A stretch of DNA of 64,000 bases from Oscillospiraceae bacterium (GCA_017632775.1 JAGBQR010000026.1:1-64000), one strand, 5' to 3'. Shown: positions 33,269-42,737, counted from the stretch's first letter. Notes: generated from the sequence alone by a model not told the origin. Numbers and translations are program-made.

Positions 33269-33802
33269 TTACGCTCCTGCCGTCCTTTTCTTCTGCAGTG
33301 TCTTTACAAGGAAGGGGATGATGAGAAGCTGAAGGATGATGCCCGGGATCGCATTGGTCAGCGCACCGGCAATGAACATGGAGAATGTGAATTTCGTCCC
33401 GCTCAGTCCCAGCAGGACCACCTGGGCAACACCCCAGACGATCCTTCCCGCGATCATGGAGACGACCAGAATAAGATAGATCTTCCCGAGTTTTTCCGTT
33501 CCCAGTTTTTCCGCCAGCAGCCCGCTGATGAATCCGTAGGTCATCAGTTCAAAAGCCATGCCCACTGCGTTGGGGAACATCGCCGGCATGCCGAACAGGA
33601 CGGAACGCAGCAAGGGGCAGATAAAGCCCACCAGCATCCCGTATTTCCATCCGCAGAAGAATCCGCAGAGCAGGATCGGAAAATGCATCGGACACAGCAT
33701 TTGTCCGATCTGAGGGATCTGTCCGGTCACAAAGGGCAGGACCTGACCGATCGCCAGAAACATGGCGGCTTTTGTCAGGTTGGCAAGAGATTTATTCTTC
33801 AT
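33269..33802 (-). CDS. ECF transporter S-component
   Basis: A 177-residue membrane protein with five to six hydrophobic helices. The N-terminal A-A-M-F-L-A-I-G-Q-V-L-P and the M-H-F-P-I-L-L-C-G-F-F-C-G block identify an ECF-type substrate-binding S-component (ECF_trnsprt family). The shared energising module (EcfAA'T) is not in the window. Its start lies inside the 3' end of larC (11-base overlap), so it is translationally coupled to nickel-pincer cofactor synthesis. The substrate is unknown; a vitamin or metal linked to LarC is inferred. Confidence 0.85.
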   Translation of the reverse strand: MKNKSLANLTKAAMFLAIGQVLPFVTGQIPQIGQMLCPMHFPILLCGFFCGWKYGMLVGFICPLLRSVLFGMPAMFPNAVGMAFELMTYGFISGLLAEKLGTEKLGKIYLILVVSMIAGRIVWGVAQVVLLGLSGTKFTFSMFIAGALTNAIPGIILQLLIIPFLVKTLQKKRTAGA

Positions 33803-35006
33803 GTGCTTCTCCTTTTATTTTTTCTGCGATCTCCCGGAGACTCATATCCTTCTCCCGGGCAATTGCTGCAAGATCTTCGTGTTCCGGCTTCACCCGGACG
33901 GTGCCGTATCCGGAGGATCTCTTCCGGCGGACGGATCCGAACCGCGTGTCCAGCGTTTCTTCCGTTCTTTCCAGGATATGCCGTTCTTTCACCGCGCAAC
34001 GGATGCCGATCGTCGTCGTATGCCGAAAGATCAGGCGGATAATGTGTTCTTCGGTCTCTTCCGTGCACAGTACCGTGATCAGGCTGCCCGGACGGCCTTT
34101 TTTCATATAGACCGGTGTGACAAACACTTCCCGGGCACCGGCTTCCAGCAGCATTTCCGTGGCAAAACCGATCTCCTCCCCGGTCATATCATCCACGTTG
34201 AAATCCAGTTCCCGGACGGTATCCCGCTTTTCAGCGCCGCTCTCCGCAAGAAAGATCCGGACACAGTTGGCGACTGCAAAATCCTTCTTTCCCATCCCGT
34301 ACCCGATTTTTTCCGGGACTATCACCGGCATCGGGCCGAAGCGGCTCACAAAATGCTTCAGCAGCGCTGCTCCTGTCGGTGTACAGAGTTCCCCGTCGAT
34401 CTCCTCCCGGCTGTAGACCGGGATGCCCTCCAGCAGAAGGGCGGTGGCGGGCGCCGGGACCGGAAGGATCCCGTGGGCGCAGCGCACCGTTCCTTTCCCA
34501 ACATGCACGGGAGACGCCAGCACCTCATCCGGATCCAACTGATCCATCAGCCAGCAGACCGCTGTTATATCCGCAAGCGCATCAGCCGTCCCCAGCTCGT
34601 GAAAATGGATCTCCTCCGGCGGCATATCGTGCACCCTGCTCTCTGCCTCCGCCACCAGACGGTAAACGGTCAGAATATCCTTTTTCACTTTATCGCTCAC
34701 CGCAAGATGATCCCGGACGATATGCTCGATCCCATGCAGGCCATGGTGCGAATGATCGTGAGCGTGGCCATCATGCGTATGGGCATGCATCTCCTCGGTT
34801 TCTTCCTTTCCATCCACAAGCACGCGGACATGCGTTCCGTGTATTCCGCATTTCACAGAGGATTCCTTTTCAAAACGCACGTGGGGCACATGGAGCCCGT
34901 TCAGTTCCTGCAGGGCCTTTTCCGGATCCGCTGTCAGTTCGAGGAGTGCAGCTGTCAGCATATCTCCGGCTGCACCCATTCCGCAATCGATATACAATGA
35001 TTTCAT
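33792..35006 (-). CDS. larC: Nickel pincer cofactor biosynthesis protein LarC
   Basis: The 404-residue protein inserts nickel into the pyridinium pincer cofactor of lactate racemase-type enzymes. It starts M-K-S-L-Y-I-D-C-G-M-G-A-A-G-D-M, the standard LarC N-terminus. It contains a His-rich nickel-binding stretch at about 73-93 (H-A-H-T-H-D-G-H-A-H-D-H-S-H-H) and E-I-H-F-H-E-L-G-T-A-D. The C-terminal LarC2 part with V-D-D-M-T-G-E-E is fused in one frame. In Lactobacillus the two halves need a programmed frameshift; none is needed here. larA, larB and larE are not in the window. Confidence 0.93.
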   Translation of the reverse strand: MKSLYIDCGMGAAGDMLTAALLELTADPEKALQELNGLHVPHVRFEKESSVKCGIHGTHVRVLVDGKEETEEMHAHTHDGHAHDHSHHGLHGIEHIVRDHLAVSDKVKKDILTVYRLVAEAESRVHDMPPEEIHFHELGTADALADITAVCWLMDQLDPDEVLASPVHVGKGTVRCAHGILPVPAPATALLLEGIPVYSREEIDGELCTPTGAALLKHFVSRFGPMPVIVPEKIGYGMGKKDFAVANCVRIFLAESGAEKRDTVRELDFNVDDMTGEEIGFATEMLLEAGAREVFVTPVYMKKGRPGSLITVLCTEETEEHIIRLIFRHTTTIGIRCAVKERHILERTEETLDTRFGSVRRKRSSGYGTVRVKPEHEDLAAIAREKDMSLREIAEKIKGEAHEE

Positions 35007-35124
35007 ATCGTCTCCCGCTGTTTTCTTCCACCTCTCTGTTTCGGAGGTCTCTTTTCGCTTGTCTGCATTATACAGGATTTACCATAAATAATAAAGAAAA
35101 ACATTTTCCTCTTCTTTTCTCTGT

Positions 35125-35153
35125 TTGACGCGTGTCCGTTCCTGGTATATAAT
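35125..35153 (+). promoter_or_regulatory. Promoter of the zinc-ribbon membrane protein gene
   Basis: TTGACG (35125-35130), a 17-base spacer and TATAAT (35148-35153). Confidence 0.75.
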
Positions 35154-35189
35154 CAAACCATTCCAACACCTTCTGAAAGGAGCCTCCAT

Positions 35190-35651
35190 ATGAAATCATG
35201 TCCCCAGTGCGGAGCCCTCTGTGAGGACGACGCCAAATTCTGCACCACCTGCGGTCAGTCCTTCGCCGACGAAGTTTCGCAGGCTCCCCGCGTGGCCACC
35301 AAGGCAGAATTCATTGCTCTCCCGGAAAACCAGCCTCTGAAAAAGCAGCTCAGCACCAGCGGCATCCTCTGCTATATCTTTGCAGCCGTCAATCTGATAG
35401 TCACTCTGGTTACCGGAAATACTCTGGGGATCCTGGATGTGGTCATCCTTCTGGTCCTCGGTCTTTTCATTCACCTGAAACACAGCCGGACCTGCGCGAT
35501 CATTCTCCTGATCTATGCCGTTTTCAGTGTCGTCATGAACCTTATAGCCACTGGAAAACTCGGAGGTTATCTCATTGTGATCGCAGGGATCTATGCGGTG
35601 GTCTCCGCGTTCAAACTTGATAAGGCCTGGAAAGAATACCAGGGGAAATAA
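35190..35651 (+). CDS. Zinc-ribbon membrane protein
   Basis: A 153-residue protein with an N-terminal zinc ribbon, C-P-Q-C-G and C-T-T-C-G (residues 4-23). A short cytosolic linker is followed by four hydrophobic helices (about 57-145). Such 'zinc-ribbon plus TM' proteins are common and mostly uncharacterised in Clostridia. GAAAGGAG precedes the ATG. The gene is monocistronic with its own promoter and terminator. Confidence 0.8.
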   Translation: MKSCPQCGALCEDDAKFCTTCGQSFADEVSQAPRVATKAEFIALPENQPLKKQLSTSGILCYIFAAVNLIVTLVTGNTLGILDVVILLVLGLFIHLKHSRTCAIILLIYAVFSVVMNLIATGKLGGYLIVIAGIYAVVSAFKLDKAWKEYQGK

Positions 35652-35679
35652 AAGCCTGACACTATTCATAACAAAAAAA

Positions 35680-35711
35680 GGCAGAGCACTCAGCTGCTCT
35701 GCCTTTTTTCT
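35680..35711. terminator. Bidirectional terminator between the zinc-ribbon gene and the feo locus
   Basis: GGCAGAGC and GCTCTGCC around 8 bases, with an A-run before and TTTTTT after. Confidence 0.85.
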
Positions 35712-35872
35712 TTTTCTTCGGGCCGGGAAACCGGTTTCCTCTTTTCACAGGTCTGCAAGCATCCTTCGCATCCACAGCTGCACCCGCCAGCTTTTTTATG
35801 CCGGATCCTCCACAGGGCAACGATCACCGCTCCGATCACGGCGATCAGGATCAGAATGTCCCATATGTTCAT
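35690..35872 (-). CDS. FeoB-associated Cys-rich membrane protein
   Basis: A 60-residue protein with one membrane helix (M-N-I-W-D-I-L-I-L-I-A-V-I-G-A-V-I-V-A-L) and a short Cys-rich tail, G-G-C-S-C-G-C-E-G-C, typical of the small proteins encoded after feoB. ATG 35872 lies 10 bases after the feoB stop with GGGGAG between. It probably assists ferrous iron uptake; the exact function in the family is unproven. Confidence 0.85.
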   Translation of the reverse strand: MNIWDILILIAVIGAVIVALWRIRHKKAGGCSCGCEGCLQTCEKRKPVSRPEEKEKRQSS

Positions 35873-35882
35873 CCTGCTCCCC

Positions 35883-38225
35883 TCATCCGAGACCCAGCGC
35901 CATTCCAATCAGACGCACGATCAACGCTGCCACCCATGCAAGAGCGCATTGCCACAGCACCACATAGAAAGCCCATTTTCCGCCCATCTCCCGTTTGATG
36001 GATGCAATCGCAGCAACACAGGGCGTATAAAGCAGACTGAAAACCAGCATGGAGGCCGCTGTCAGGCCGCCGATCGCGGATACTCCGTCCCGGAAAAGGA
36101 TCTCCATGACTGAAACCACACTCTCCTTCGCCATAAAACCGGTCGCCAGAGAGGTCACGATACGCCAGTCCCCGAGACCGATCGGACGGAAGATCGGAGC
36201 GATCAGTCCGGACACCGTCGCCAGAATGCTTCCCTGGGAATCCTTCACCAGATCCAGGCGGAAATTGAAACTCTTCAGGAACCAAACGACAATCGTGGCG
36301 ACCAGGATGACCGAAAAGGCTCGCTGAAGGAAGTCCTTTGCCTTCTCCCACAGCAGCTGAAGCACGTTGCGCGGACTGGGCAGCCGGTAATTGGGCAGTT
36401 CCATCACGAAAGGCACCGCCTCTCCCTTGAAAAGGGTCTTCTTATAGATCAGCGCGACAAGGATCCCCGTAATGATCCCCAGCAGATACAACGCAGTAAT
36501 GATCAGCCAGCTGTTCCGGGGGAAGAAAACGCTGACGAAGAAGCTGTAAATGGGCAGTTTTGCAGTACATGACATAAAAGGTGTGAGCAGGATGGTCATG
36601 CGGCGGTCACGGTCACTGGGCAGCGTCCGGGTGGCCATGACAGCCGGGACCGTACAGCCAAACCCGATCAGCATGGGAACAATGCTCCGTCCGGAAAGAC
36701 CGATTTTTCTCAGGAGCTTGTCCATCACGAAGGCCACACGTGCGATATATCCGCTGTCCTCCAGCAGAGAAAGGAAGAAGAAAAGCGTTACGATCAGCGG
36801 CAGAAAACTCAGTACACTTCCCACACCTTCAAAGATCCCATCCATCACCAGACTGCGGACGGCTTCGTTCACATGGACAGCCTGCATGCCCTTATCCACC
36901 AGCACGCCGAGGGCTTCGATCCCGGACGCGAGCAGATCCTGCAGAAACGGGCCGATCAGGAAAAACGTAAGGAAAAACACCAGCGCCATGATTCCGATAA
37001 ACATGGGAATCGCTGTATACCTGCCCGTGAGGATCCGGTCGATCCGCTGACTGCGGATGTGCTCCCGGCTTTCCCGCGGTTTGATAACGCAGGCGCTGCA
37101 GACTTTCTCAATGAATTCAAAGCGCATGTCCGCCATTGAAGCGCTCCTGTCCAGTCCGCGTTCCTTTTCCATCTGCAGAGCAAAATGATCAACGATCTCT
37201 TTCTCGTTCTGATCCAGCTCGAGCTGGTCCGCGATCCGCTCATCGCCCTCGATCAGCTTTCCGGCCGCAAAACGCAGCGGAAGTCCTGTGCGTTCCGCAT
37301 GGTCTTCGATCAGATGACTGACCGCATGCAGTGCGCGGTGGACCGCCCCGCCATGATCTTCCGCGCTGCAGAAATCCTGTCTCAGCGGCCGTTCCTGGTA
37401 CCGGGCAACATGGATCGCGTGCCGTACCAGTTCATCCACGCCTTCATTCCTGGAAGCGGAGATGGGGATGACCGGCACCCCGAGCATGGCTTCCATCGTA
37501 TTCACGTCCACCGTGCCGCCGTTGCCGTGCAGTTCGTCCATCATGTTCAGAGCCACGACCATGGGGATATTCATCTCCAGCAGCTGCATCGTCAGATACA
37601 TATTTCTCTCGATGTTGGTCGCATCCACAATGTTGATGATCGCCTTCGGTTTCTCCTTCAGGACAAAGTCCCGGGATACCAGTTCCTCGCTGGAATAAGG
37701 CGACATGGAATAAATACCCGGCAGGTCGGTTATGGACGTATTCGGGTATCCCCGGATCACACCATCCTTTCGGTCGACGGTAACACCGGGAAAGTTCCCG
37801 ACATGCTGGTTCGCCCCTGTCAGCTGGTTGAAAAGCGTGGTCTTTCCGCTGTTCTGGTTTCCCACCAACGCAAAGGTAAGAATGGTATCCTCAGGAAGAG
37901 GCGTTCCTGTTCCCACCGGATGGAACTTCCCCTCCTCACCGAGTCCGGGATGGTCAGAATTCTTTTTCCCTTTATCCGCATTCTCCGCCTTCTCCGACGT
38001 GTCCGTAAGAGATACTTCGATCTTTTCCGCATCCGCAAGACGCAGCGTCAGTTCATATCCATGCAGGCGGAACTCAATGGGATCGCCCATCGGGGCAAAC
38101 TTCACCAGAGTGATGACCGCCCCGGGTATCACTCCCATATCCAGAAAATGCTGCCTCAGCGCACCTTCTCCGCCAACCGACTGTATAACTGCAGACTGCC
38201 CCTGGTGCAATCCGTTCAGATTCAT
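35883..38225 (-). CDS. feoB: Ferrous iron transporter, FeoA-FeoB fusion
   Basis: This 780-residue protein imports Fe2+. Residues 1-75 form a FeoA (SH3-like) domain, M-N-L-N-G-L-H-Q-G-Q ... G-Y-E-L-T-L-R-L. After a charged linker comes the G domain: G-N-Q-N-S-G-K-T-T (G1), G-V-T-V-D (G2), D-L-P-G (G3) and L-N-M-M-D-E (G4). The rest is the polytopic transport part with two Gate motifs, including G-F-G-C-T-V-P-A near 535. Usually FeoA and FeoB are separate genes; the fusion seems intact. The FeoB-associated protein follows. Confidence 0.95.
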   Translation of the reverse strand: MNLNGLHQGQSAVIQSVGGEGALRQHFLDMGVIPGAVITLVKFAPMGDPIEFRLHGYELTLRLADAEKIEVSLTDTSEKAENADKGKKNSDHPGLGEEGKFHPVGTGTPLPEDTILTFALVGNQNSGKTTLFNQLTGANQHVGNFPGVTVDRKDGVIRGYPNTSITDLPGIYSMSPYSSEELVSRDFVLKEKPKAIINIVDATNIERNMYLTMQLLEMNIPMVVALNMMDELHGNGGTVDVNTMEAMLGVPVIPISASRNEGVDELVRHAIHVARYQERPLRQDFCSAEDHGGAVHRALHAVSHLIEDHAERTGLPLRFAAGKLIEGDERIADQLELDQNEKEIVDHFALQMEKERGLDRSASMADMRFEFIEKVCSACVIKPRESREHIRSQRIDRILTGRYTAIPMFIGIMALVFFLTFFLIGPFLQDLLASGIEALGVLVDKGMQAVHVNEAVRSLVMDGIFEGVGSVLSFLPLIVTLFFFLSLLEDSGYIARVAFVMDKLLRKIGLSGRSIVPMLIGFGCTVPAVMATRTLPSDRDRRMTILLTPFMSCTAKLPIYSFFVSVFFPRNSWLIITALYLLGIITGILVALIYKKTLFKGEAVPFVMELPNYRLPSPRNVLQLLWEKAKDFLQRAFSVILVATIVVWFLKSFNFRLDLVKDSQGSILATVSGLIAPIFRPIGLGDWRIVTSLATGFMAKESVVSVMEILFRDGVSAIGGLTAASMLVFSLLYTPCVAAIASIKREMGGKWAFYVVLWQCALAWVAALIVRLIGMALGLG

Positions 38226-38326
38226 GTTCTCAGCTCCCTGTCTGATCTTTCTCTACGCGCAGATCGCTCCGCGCTGTTTTCATTATACCCTCCCCCGGAC
38301 GATTCTTCAATTACCGGGAAAAAGAA

Positions 38327-38360
38327 AACCGGTGAGCAGCAATCTTGCTGCACACCGGTT
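38327..38360. repeat. Inverted repeat upstream of feoAB
   Basis: AACCGGTG (38327-38334) and CACCGGTT (38353-38360), with an inner AGCAGCAA/TTGCTGC pairing. It lies between the start of feoB and the end of the GH5 gene and may terminate the sugar operon. Confidence 0.55.
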
Positions 38361-38426
38361 CCCTTGTGGGGTAGGAAAATGAAAAAAGCATATATGGAGG
38401 AATAATCAATCTTTCAGGATCTCTGT

Positions 38427-39380
38427 TCAGAGCAGATCCAGCAATTCCGCCCGGATCCCGTCCATGCGCGCGTCGGCAAACCCAAAGTCCATCTGCTTAT
38501 AACTCCACAGACAACGGGCGATCCCATGCCGTTCAAACACGGCATGCAGATCACGGAACCATTTTACGGCTTCCTCGGGCGGAACCACATCGATCACACC
38601 GTATTCACCGCAATACAATTCCGTTCCCTCGAGAGCCGCCTTTCTGATCGCCGAAGCAATGAATTCCTCAAAATACGACTCACCAGCACCGCTTTCCGCA
38701 TAAGAGAAACGCGCGGAGATATCCCGTCGGGAAGCTTCCCAATAGGCTCCCTGATGCGTAAAATCATGCGGTTCGTAAAAGTGGAAGTTGTAAACGACAT
38801 TTCTGTCATACGGTGCGTCAAGATACTGTACTGTTTTCGCACTGTTCCACTCATAGCTTCCCAGCAGGATCAGTGTGTCCGGAGCATACCGGCGGATGCG
38901 GATGACTGCTTCCCGTGAGATACGTTTCCAGGCTTCGAGATAGCGCTCAAAGGTCACCTCATTCAGCAGGTCGAAACCGACCATCCCATGTTCGCTTCCA
39001 TAGCGCTGCGCAAAGCATTCCCAAATCGACCAGAACTGCTTCTGATACGCTGCGTTTTCAAAGAAACCCTCTTCCTTTTCCCCGTCATCAAACGAGAATC
39101 CAGGCGTTTTATGCAGATCGAGCATCAGATGCAGACCGTATTTTCTGCAGAGGTCGATCGCACAGTCGATCCGGGCAAGACCATCTTCTTTGAAGCCCTC
39201 TTCTCCATTCATCACCACGTTGTAATCGACAGGCAGGCGAACATGATCGAATCCCCAACGGGCAATCTGTGCAATGTCCGTTTCGGTGATGAAGCCGTCC
39301 ATGCGCTCTTCGCTGTAATCGCACTGACTGAGCCAGCCGCCCAGATTCACGCCGCGGTAAAAACCTCTTTCTTTCAGCAT
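38427..39380 (-). CDS. Cytosolic glycoside hydrolase family 5 enzyme
   Basis: A 317-residue TIM-barrel hydrolase without signal peptide. It begins F-Y-R-G-V-N-L-G-G-W-L-S-Q, then R-L-P-V-D-Y. The catalytic acid is Glu in D-L-L-N-E-V and the nucleophile Glu in L-Y-C-G-E-Y-G-V-I. Downstream of two sugar permeases (13-base gap) and near cellobiose phosphorylase, it probably cuts imported beta-glucans or cellodextrins inside the cell. GAGGAG precedes the ATG. The exact linkage preference is unknown. Confidence 0.9.
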   Translation of the reverse strand: MLKERGFYRGVNLGGWLSQCDYSEERMDGFITETDIAQIARWGFDHVRLPVDYNVVMNGEEGFKEDGLARIDCAIDLCRKYGLHLMLDLHKTPGFSFDDGEKEEGFFENAAYQKQFWSIWECFAQRYGSEHGMVGFDLLNEVTFERYLEAWKRISREAVIRIRRYAPDTLILLGSYEWNSAKTVQYLDAPYDRNVVYNFHFYEPHDFTHQGAYWEASRRDISARFSYAESGAGESYFEEFIASAIRKAALEGTELYCGEYGVIDVVPPEEAVKWFRDLHAVFERHGIARCLWSYKQMDFGFADARMDGIRAELLDLL

Positions 39381-39393
39381 ATCCGCTCCTCAA

Positions 39394-40257
39394 TCAGCCT
39401 TTGACGGATCCGGCGGTGACGCCGCGGATGATCGCCTTTGAGAGAATAATGTACACGATCAGGACCGGCAGGATGGCAAGCAGGATAAACATATAGACCT
39501 TGCCCATATCAAATTTGGAATAATCGGCCGAACGAAGCTGCGCAATCATGATCGGGACAGTCTTCATTTCCGCTTTATCCAGCAGAAGGGCGGGGATGAA
39601 GTAGTTGTTCCAGGATGAGACGAAAGAGAATATCATCTGCACCGCGATGGCAGGCTTCATGATCGGCAGAACGATCTTATTGAAAGTGGCAAACTCGCTG
39701 GAGCCGTCCACACGTGCCGCTTCCACAATGTCCATCGGAAGCACGCTTTCCAGATACTGCTTCATATAGAAGAAGACCACGGGAGCGGCAATGCTCGGAA
39801 GGATCAGCGGCAGATAATTGTTCGTGAGGTTCAGCTTGTACATGATCTGGATGAAACCGACTGCGGAAACCTGCGGCGGGATCATCATGACCGCCATGAT
39901 AAAGTAGAAGGCAAAGCGGCGGAGGCGGAAACGGTATACATGGATCCCGTACGCCGTAAGCGCCGAGAAATAGGTGGTAAGCACGGCGGAACAGATGGCG
40001 ATGAAGAAGGAATTGAGCATGCCGCGCGGGATATTGATCGAAGAATCCGTCCAGGCATTCCTCAGGTTTTTAAAAAAGTTATCCTTCGGAAGCAGTGTGA
40101 AACCCGCCTGCAGCTGCGCGTTGGAACGCGTGGCGTTAATGATCAGCATATAGAAACTGAACAGACACATAAAGGAAATGATGATGAGGAAGGCATACGC
40201 CAGAGTACGCGATATGATCAGTGTGACCCTGCCTTTTGTGTTTTCCCTGTTTTTCAT
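39394..40257 (-). CDS. Carbohydrate ABC transporter permease (MalG type)
   Basis: A 287-residue permease with six hydrophobic helices. The EAA loop reads E-A-A-R-V-D-G-S-S-E-F-A-T-F-N-K-I-V-L-P, which contacts the ATPase. It ends T-A-G-S-V-K-G, the normal MalG C-terminus. It pairs with the MalF-type gene just upstream (19-base gap). No ATPase gene lies in the locus. Confidence 0.93.
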   Translation of the reverse strand: MKNRENTKGRVTLIISRTLAYAFLIIISFMCLFSFYMLIINATRSNAQLQAGFTLLPKDNFFKNLRNAWTDSSINIPRGMLNSFFIAICSAVLTTYFSALTAYGIHVYRFRLRRFAFYFIMAVMMIPPQVSAVGFIQIMYKLNLTNNYLPLILPSIAAPVVFFYMKQYLESVLPMDIVEAARVDGSSEFATFNKIVLPIMKPAIAVQMIFSFVSSWNNYFIPALLLDKAEMKTVPIMIAQLRSADYSKFDMGKVYMFILLAILPVLIVYIILSKAIIRGVTAGSVKG

Positions 40258-40276
40258 ATCCGGCTTCTCCTTTCAA

Positions 40277-41236
40277 TCAGATGCGGTTGCGCTTCTTCGT
40301 CTCTTCCTTATAGGGCTTGGAGAGCGTATTGTATACGAAGAGGCTCAGACCGGCGGAAACAATGAACAGCACCACGCTGACAGCCCCCGCCATGCCGTAG
40401 TTCTTGCTGGTCTGGAGATAGTTGTTCAGATACATGACCATGGTCATACTGGTGCGGTCAGGCGTGCCTTTCGCGTTGGTCAGTACCTGCGGCACATCGA
40501 ACATCTGCAGACCGCCGATCATTGCCGTGATCACCGTATAGACGAGGATCGGAGCGAGCAGCGGAAGCGTGACCCGGAAGAAGACCTGGAGCGAATTTGC
40601 CCCGTCGATCTCTGCCGCCTCAAAAAGGCACTGGTCGATACCCTGAATGCCAGCCATCAGAAGGATCGTTGTGTTCCCGAACCACATGAGGAAGTTCATC
40701 AGCGCGATCAGCGCCCGGACGCTGACCTTGATGCTGAGAAAATCGATCGTCTTTTCGGCTATGCCGGAAGAAACAAGCACCTGGTTCACAGGTCCGACAG
40801 GGGAGAAAAGGGTAAAGAACAGCATTGAGAAAGCGGAGGCCATGATCAGGTTCGGCATGTAAATGACCGTCTTGAAGAACGGCTGCGCTTTCAGGCGCAG
40901 GCGATAGCTTGTGAAGAGCACAGCCAGCAGCAGTGCCACGAGCACCTGAGGAACGGCTCCGAGTACCCAAAGGATGATCGTGTTGCCCATGTATTTGAGC
41001 ATGCCGATGCTTCCGGTGTTGTCCGGAGAAAAGAGTGTGACAAAGTTTTTCAGCCCCACAAAGTTCGGTCCGATCTGCATGAGACCGTCGCGATAGTTTT
41101 CAAAGAAACTGTTATAGAGCGTCATCAGCTGCGGGATCAGCGTGAAGAGGGTATAGGCGATGAAAAACGGCAGAATGAAGATATATCCCCACTTTGCGTA
41201 GCTCACGCCGGACTCTTTCAGTTTTTTTCTTTTCAT
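40277..41236 (-). CDS. Carbohydrate ABC transporter permease (MalF type)
   Basis: A 319-residue permease with a basic N-terminus and six membrane segments; G-Y-I-F-I-L-P-F-F-I-A-Y-T-L-F begins the first. The EAA loop is E-A-A-E-I-D-G-A-N-S-L-Q-V-F-F-R-V-T-L-P. It forms the channel with the MalG-type partner. It is separated from the binding-protein gene by 149 bases that include a strong stem-loop. Confidence 0.93.
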   Translation of the reverse strand: MKRKKLKESGVSYAKWGYIFILPFFIAYTLFTLIPQLMTLYNSFFENYRDGLMQIGPNFVGLKNFVTLFSPDNTGSIGMLKYMGNTIILWVLGAVPQVLVALLLAVLFTSYRLRLKAQPFFKTVIYMPNLIMASAFSMLFFTLFSPVGPVNQVLVSSGIAEKTIDFLSIKVSVRALIALMNFLMWFGNTTILLMAGIQGIDQCLFEAAEIDGANSLQVFFRVTLPLLAPILVYTVITAMIGGLQMFDVPQVLTNAKGTPDRTSMTMVMYLNNYLQTSKNYGMAGAVSVVLFIVSAGLSLFVYNTLSKPYKEETKKRNRI

Positions 41237-41332
41237 TTTCTTCCTCCGTGCAGTTCAGTACCATTGCGGGAGACGCATCGCAAAGTCCGCGCTGCGGGCG
41301 CTCCGATCCGCCTGCCGCATGTTTCATGCAGA

Positions 41333-41361
41333 CGGAGGCAAGGCATTTCGCCTTGCCTCCG
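41333..41361 (-). terminator. Stem-loop between the binding-protein and permease genes
   Basis: CGGAGGCAAGGC and GCCTTGCCTCCG pair perfectly around 5 bases, 24 bases after the binding-protein stop. It lacks a T-run. Such hairpins usually give partial termination or protect the binding-protein mRNA end, so the binding protein outnumbers the permeases. Confidence 0.7.
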
Positions 41362-41385
41362 CAGGTTCTTTCAGGTTTTCAGGCA

Positions 41386-42669
41386 TCAGGGAATAACGAT
41401 GGTCGGATAGGTCTCGTTCACATAGTTGTAGAAGTTCTGAAGAGCCTTTTCCTTATCCACGTTGCCCTTGAAATAATCCTGAAGGGCATTCTGCAGTCCT
41501 TCGTTCAGGAGCTGATCATAGATGGTGTGGTTCTTCCAGACAATATTGTCGGTCATTTCGGAGAACACCGCCACATCGTTCTGGCCGCCGAGGAAGGCAG
41601 AGCCATAGTTCGGATCGGAGGCGAATTTGGCGTTGACCGCCTGGTTGTTGGAGAACTGAGCTTCATTGGCGACGAGAGCCGTGCAGACTTCCTCATTGTT
41701 GATGAAGGTGTTCATGATGTCCGCAACGAGTTCGGCGTTATCGGTTCCGGTCGGAGCAAGGAGCCAGGTGCCACCCCAGAAGTGAGCAGCCGGTCCTTCG
41801 CAGATCGCCCAATCGCCGGAGCAGCCGTTATCGGGATCCTGCGCATTGCCCATGCAGAAGTTGAAGTACCAGGCCGGCCCGAAGAAGCACATGGTCTTTC
41901 CGCTCTTGAACATCTGGTCGTTCTTCTCCTGATCCCAGATACCGGCGGTCAGGGTGTAGCCGTTGGAAATGAATTTATCTGTCTGCTCGATCCATGCGTT
42001 GATCTGAGGATCGAACTGGAGATTGTTGCCGGAATCCACCCAGGGGGAGGAGCAGTTGTTGGAGAATACACGGAAGGTCTCGGCAAAGGAAGCCGTCATA
42101 TAGTAGCCTTTTGCCTTGGCATCCGCAGCGACCGCTTCGAATTTGTCCCAGCTGTCAAGTTTGGCCTGGACTTCGTCCGGCTCGGAAACGCCAAGGACAT
42201 CCTGGGCGATGGAGCGGCGATAGATCAGCGCCGAAGGGCAGCACTGGAAGGAGACGCCTTTCACCACACCGTTGGGATCGGACGCAGCCTGCACCGTGTA
42301 GGCATAGGTGTTGGAGAAATCGGTCACACCTATCTTGGTGATGTCCTGTGTTGCGTCAGAGTTGACGTACTTGAGGATGTAGTCAGCCTCGGCGAGGAAC
42401 ATGTCGACTTTCTCGTCCGCTTTGGCTTTGGACTGGTTCATCAGCGCTTCATCGAGCTTCTGCTGATAAGCACCGTTGTCAGACGGGGTGATGACCCAGT
42501 TGACGGTGACACCGTCGGGGACCTTGTAGTACTTCTCGAAAAAGCCTTTAAACTCTTCGTTCCATGCATAAATGTTGAGGACCTTGCCGGATTTGGCAGA
42601 GGATCCGCCGCATGCGCAGAGAGCAAAGACCATGACGAGAGCCAGGACCAATGCAATGATTTTTTTCAT
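41386..42669 (-). CDS. Sugar ABC transporter substrate-binding lipoprotein
   Basis: This 427-residue family 1 binding protein has signal M-K-K-I-I-A-L-V-L-A-L-V-M-V-F-A and lipobox L-C-A-C-G. The mature start is K-V-L-N-I-Y-A-W-N-E-E-F, the usual first strand. Several Trp/Tyr residues, as in G-P-A-W-Y-F-N-F and F-W-G-G-T-W-L, fit stacking against glucose rings. GGAGG is 7 bases upstream. The genetic context with cellobiose phosphorylase and GH5 suggests cello-oligosaccharides as ligand (inference). Confidence 0.9.
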   Translation of the reverse strand: MKKIIALVLALVMVFALCACGGSSAKSGKVLNIYAWNEEFKGFFEKYYKVPDGVTVNWVITPSDNGAYQQKLDEALMNQSKAKADEKVDMFLAEADYILKYVNSDATQDITKIGVTDFSNTYAYTVQAASDPNGVVKGVSFQCCPSALIYRRSIAQDVLGVSEPDEVQAKLDSWDKFEAVAADAKAKGYYMTASFAETFRVFSNNCSSPWVDSGNNLQFDPQINAWIEQTDKFISNGYTLTAGIWDQEKNDQMFKSGKTMCFFGPAWYFNFCMGNAQDPDNGCSGDWAICEGPAAHFWGGTWLLAPTGTDNAELVADIMNTFINNEEVCTALVANEAQFSNNQAVNAKFASDPNYGSAFLGGQNDVAVFSEMTDNIVWKNHTIYDQLLNEGLQNALQDYFKGNVDKEKALQNFYNYVNETYPTIVIP

Positions 42670-42737
42670 TTCATTTCCTCCAAAAAAAGTTCTTTTTTGT
42701 TCTCTATATATTCTGAAGCGGGTTCCTCCCGCAGGGA

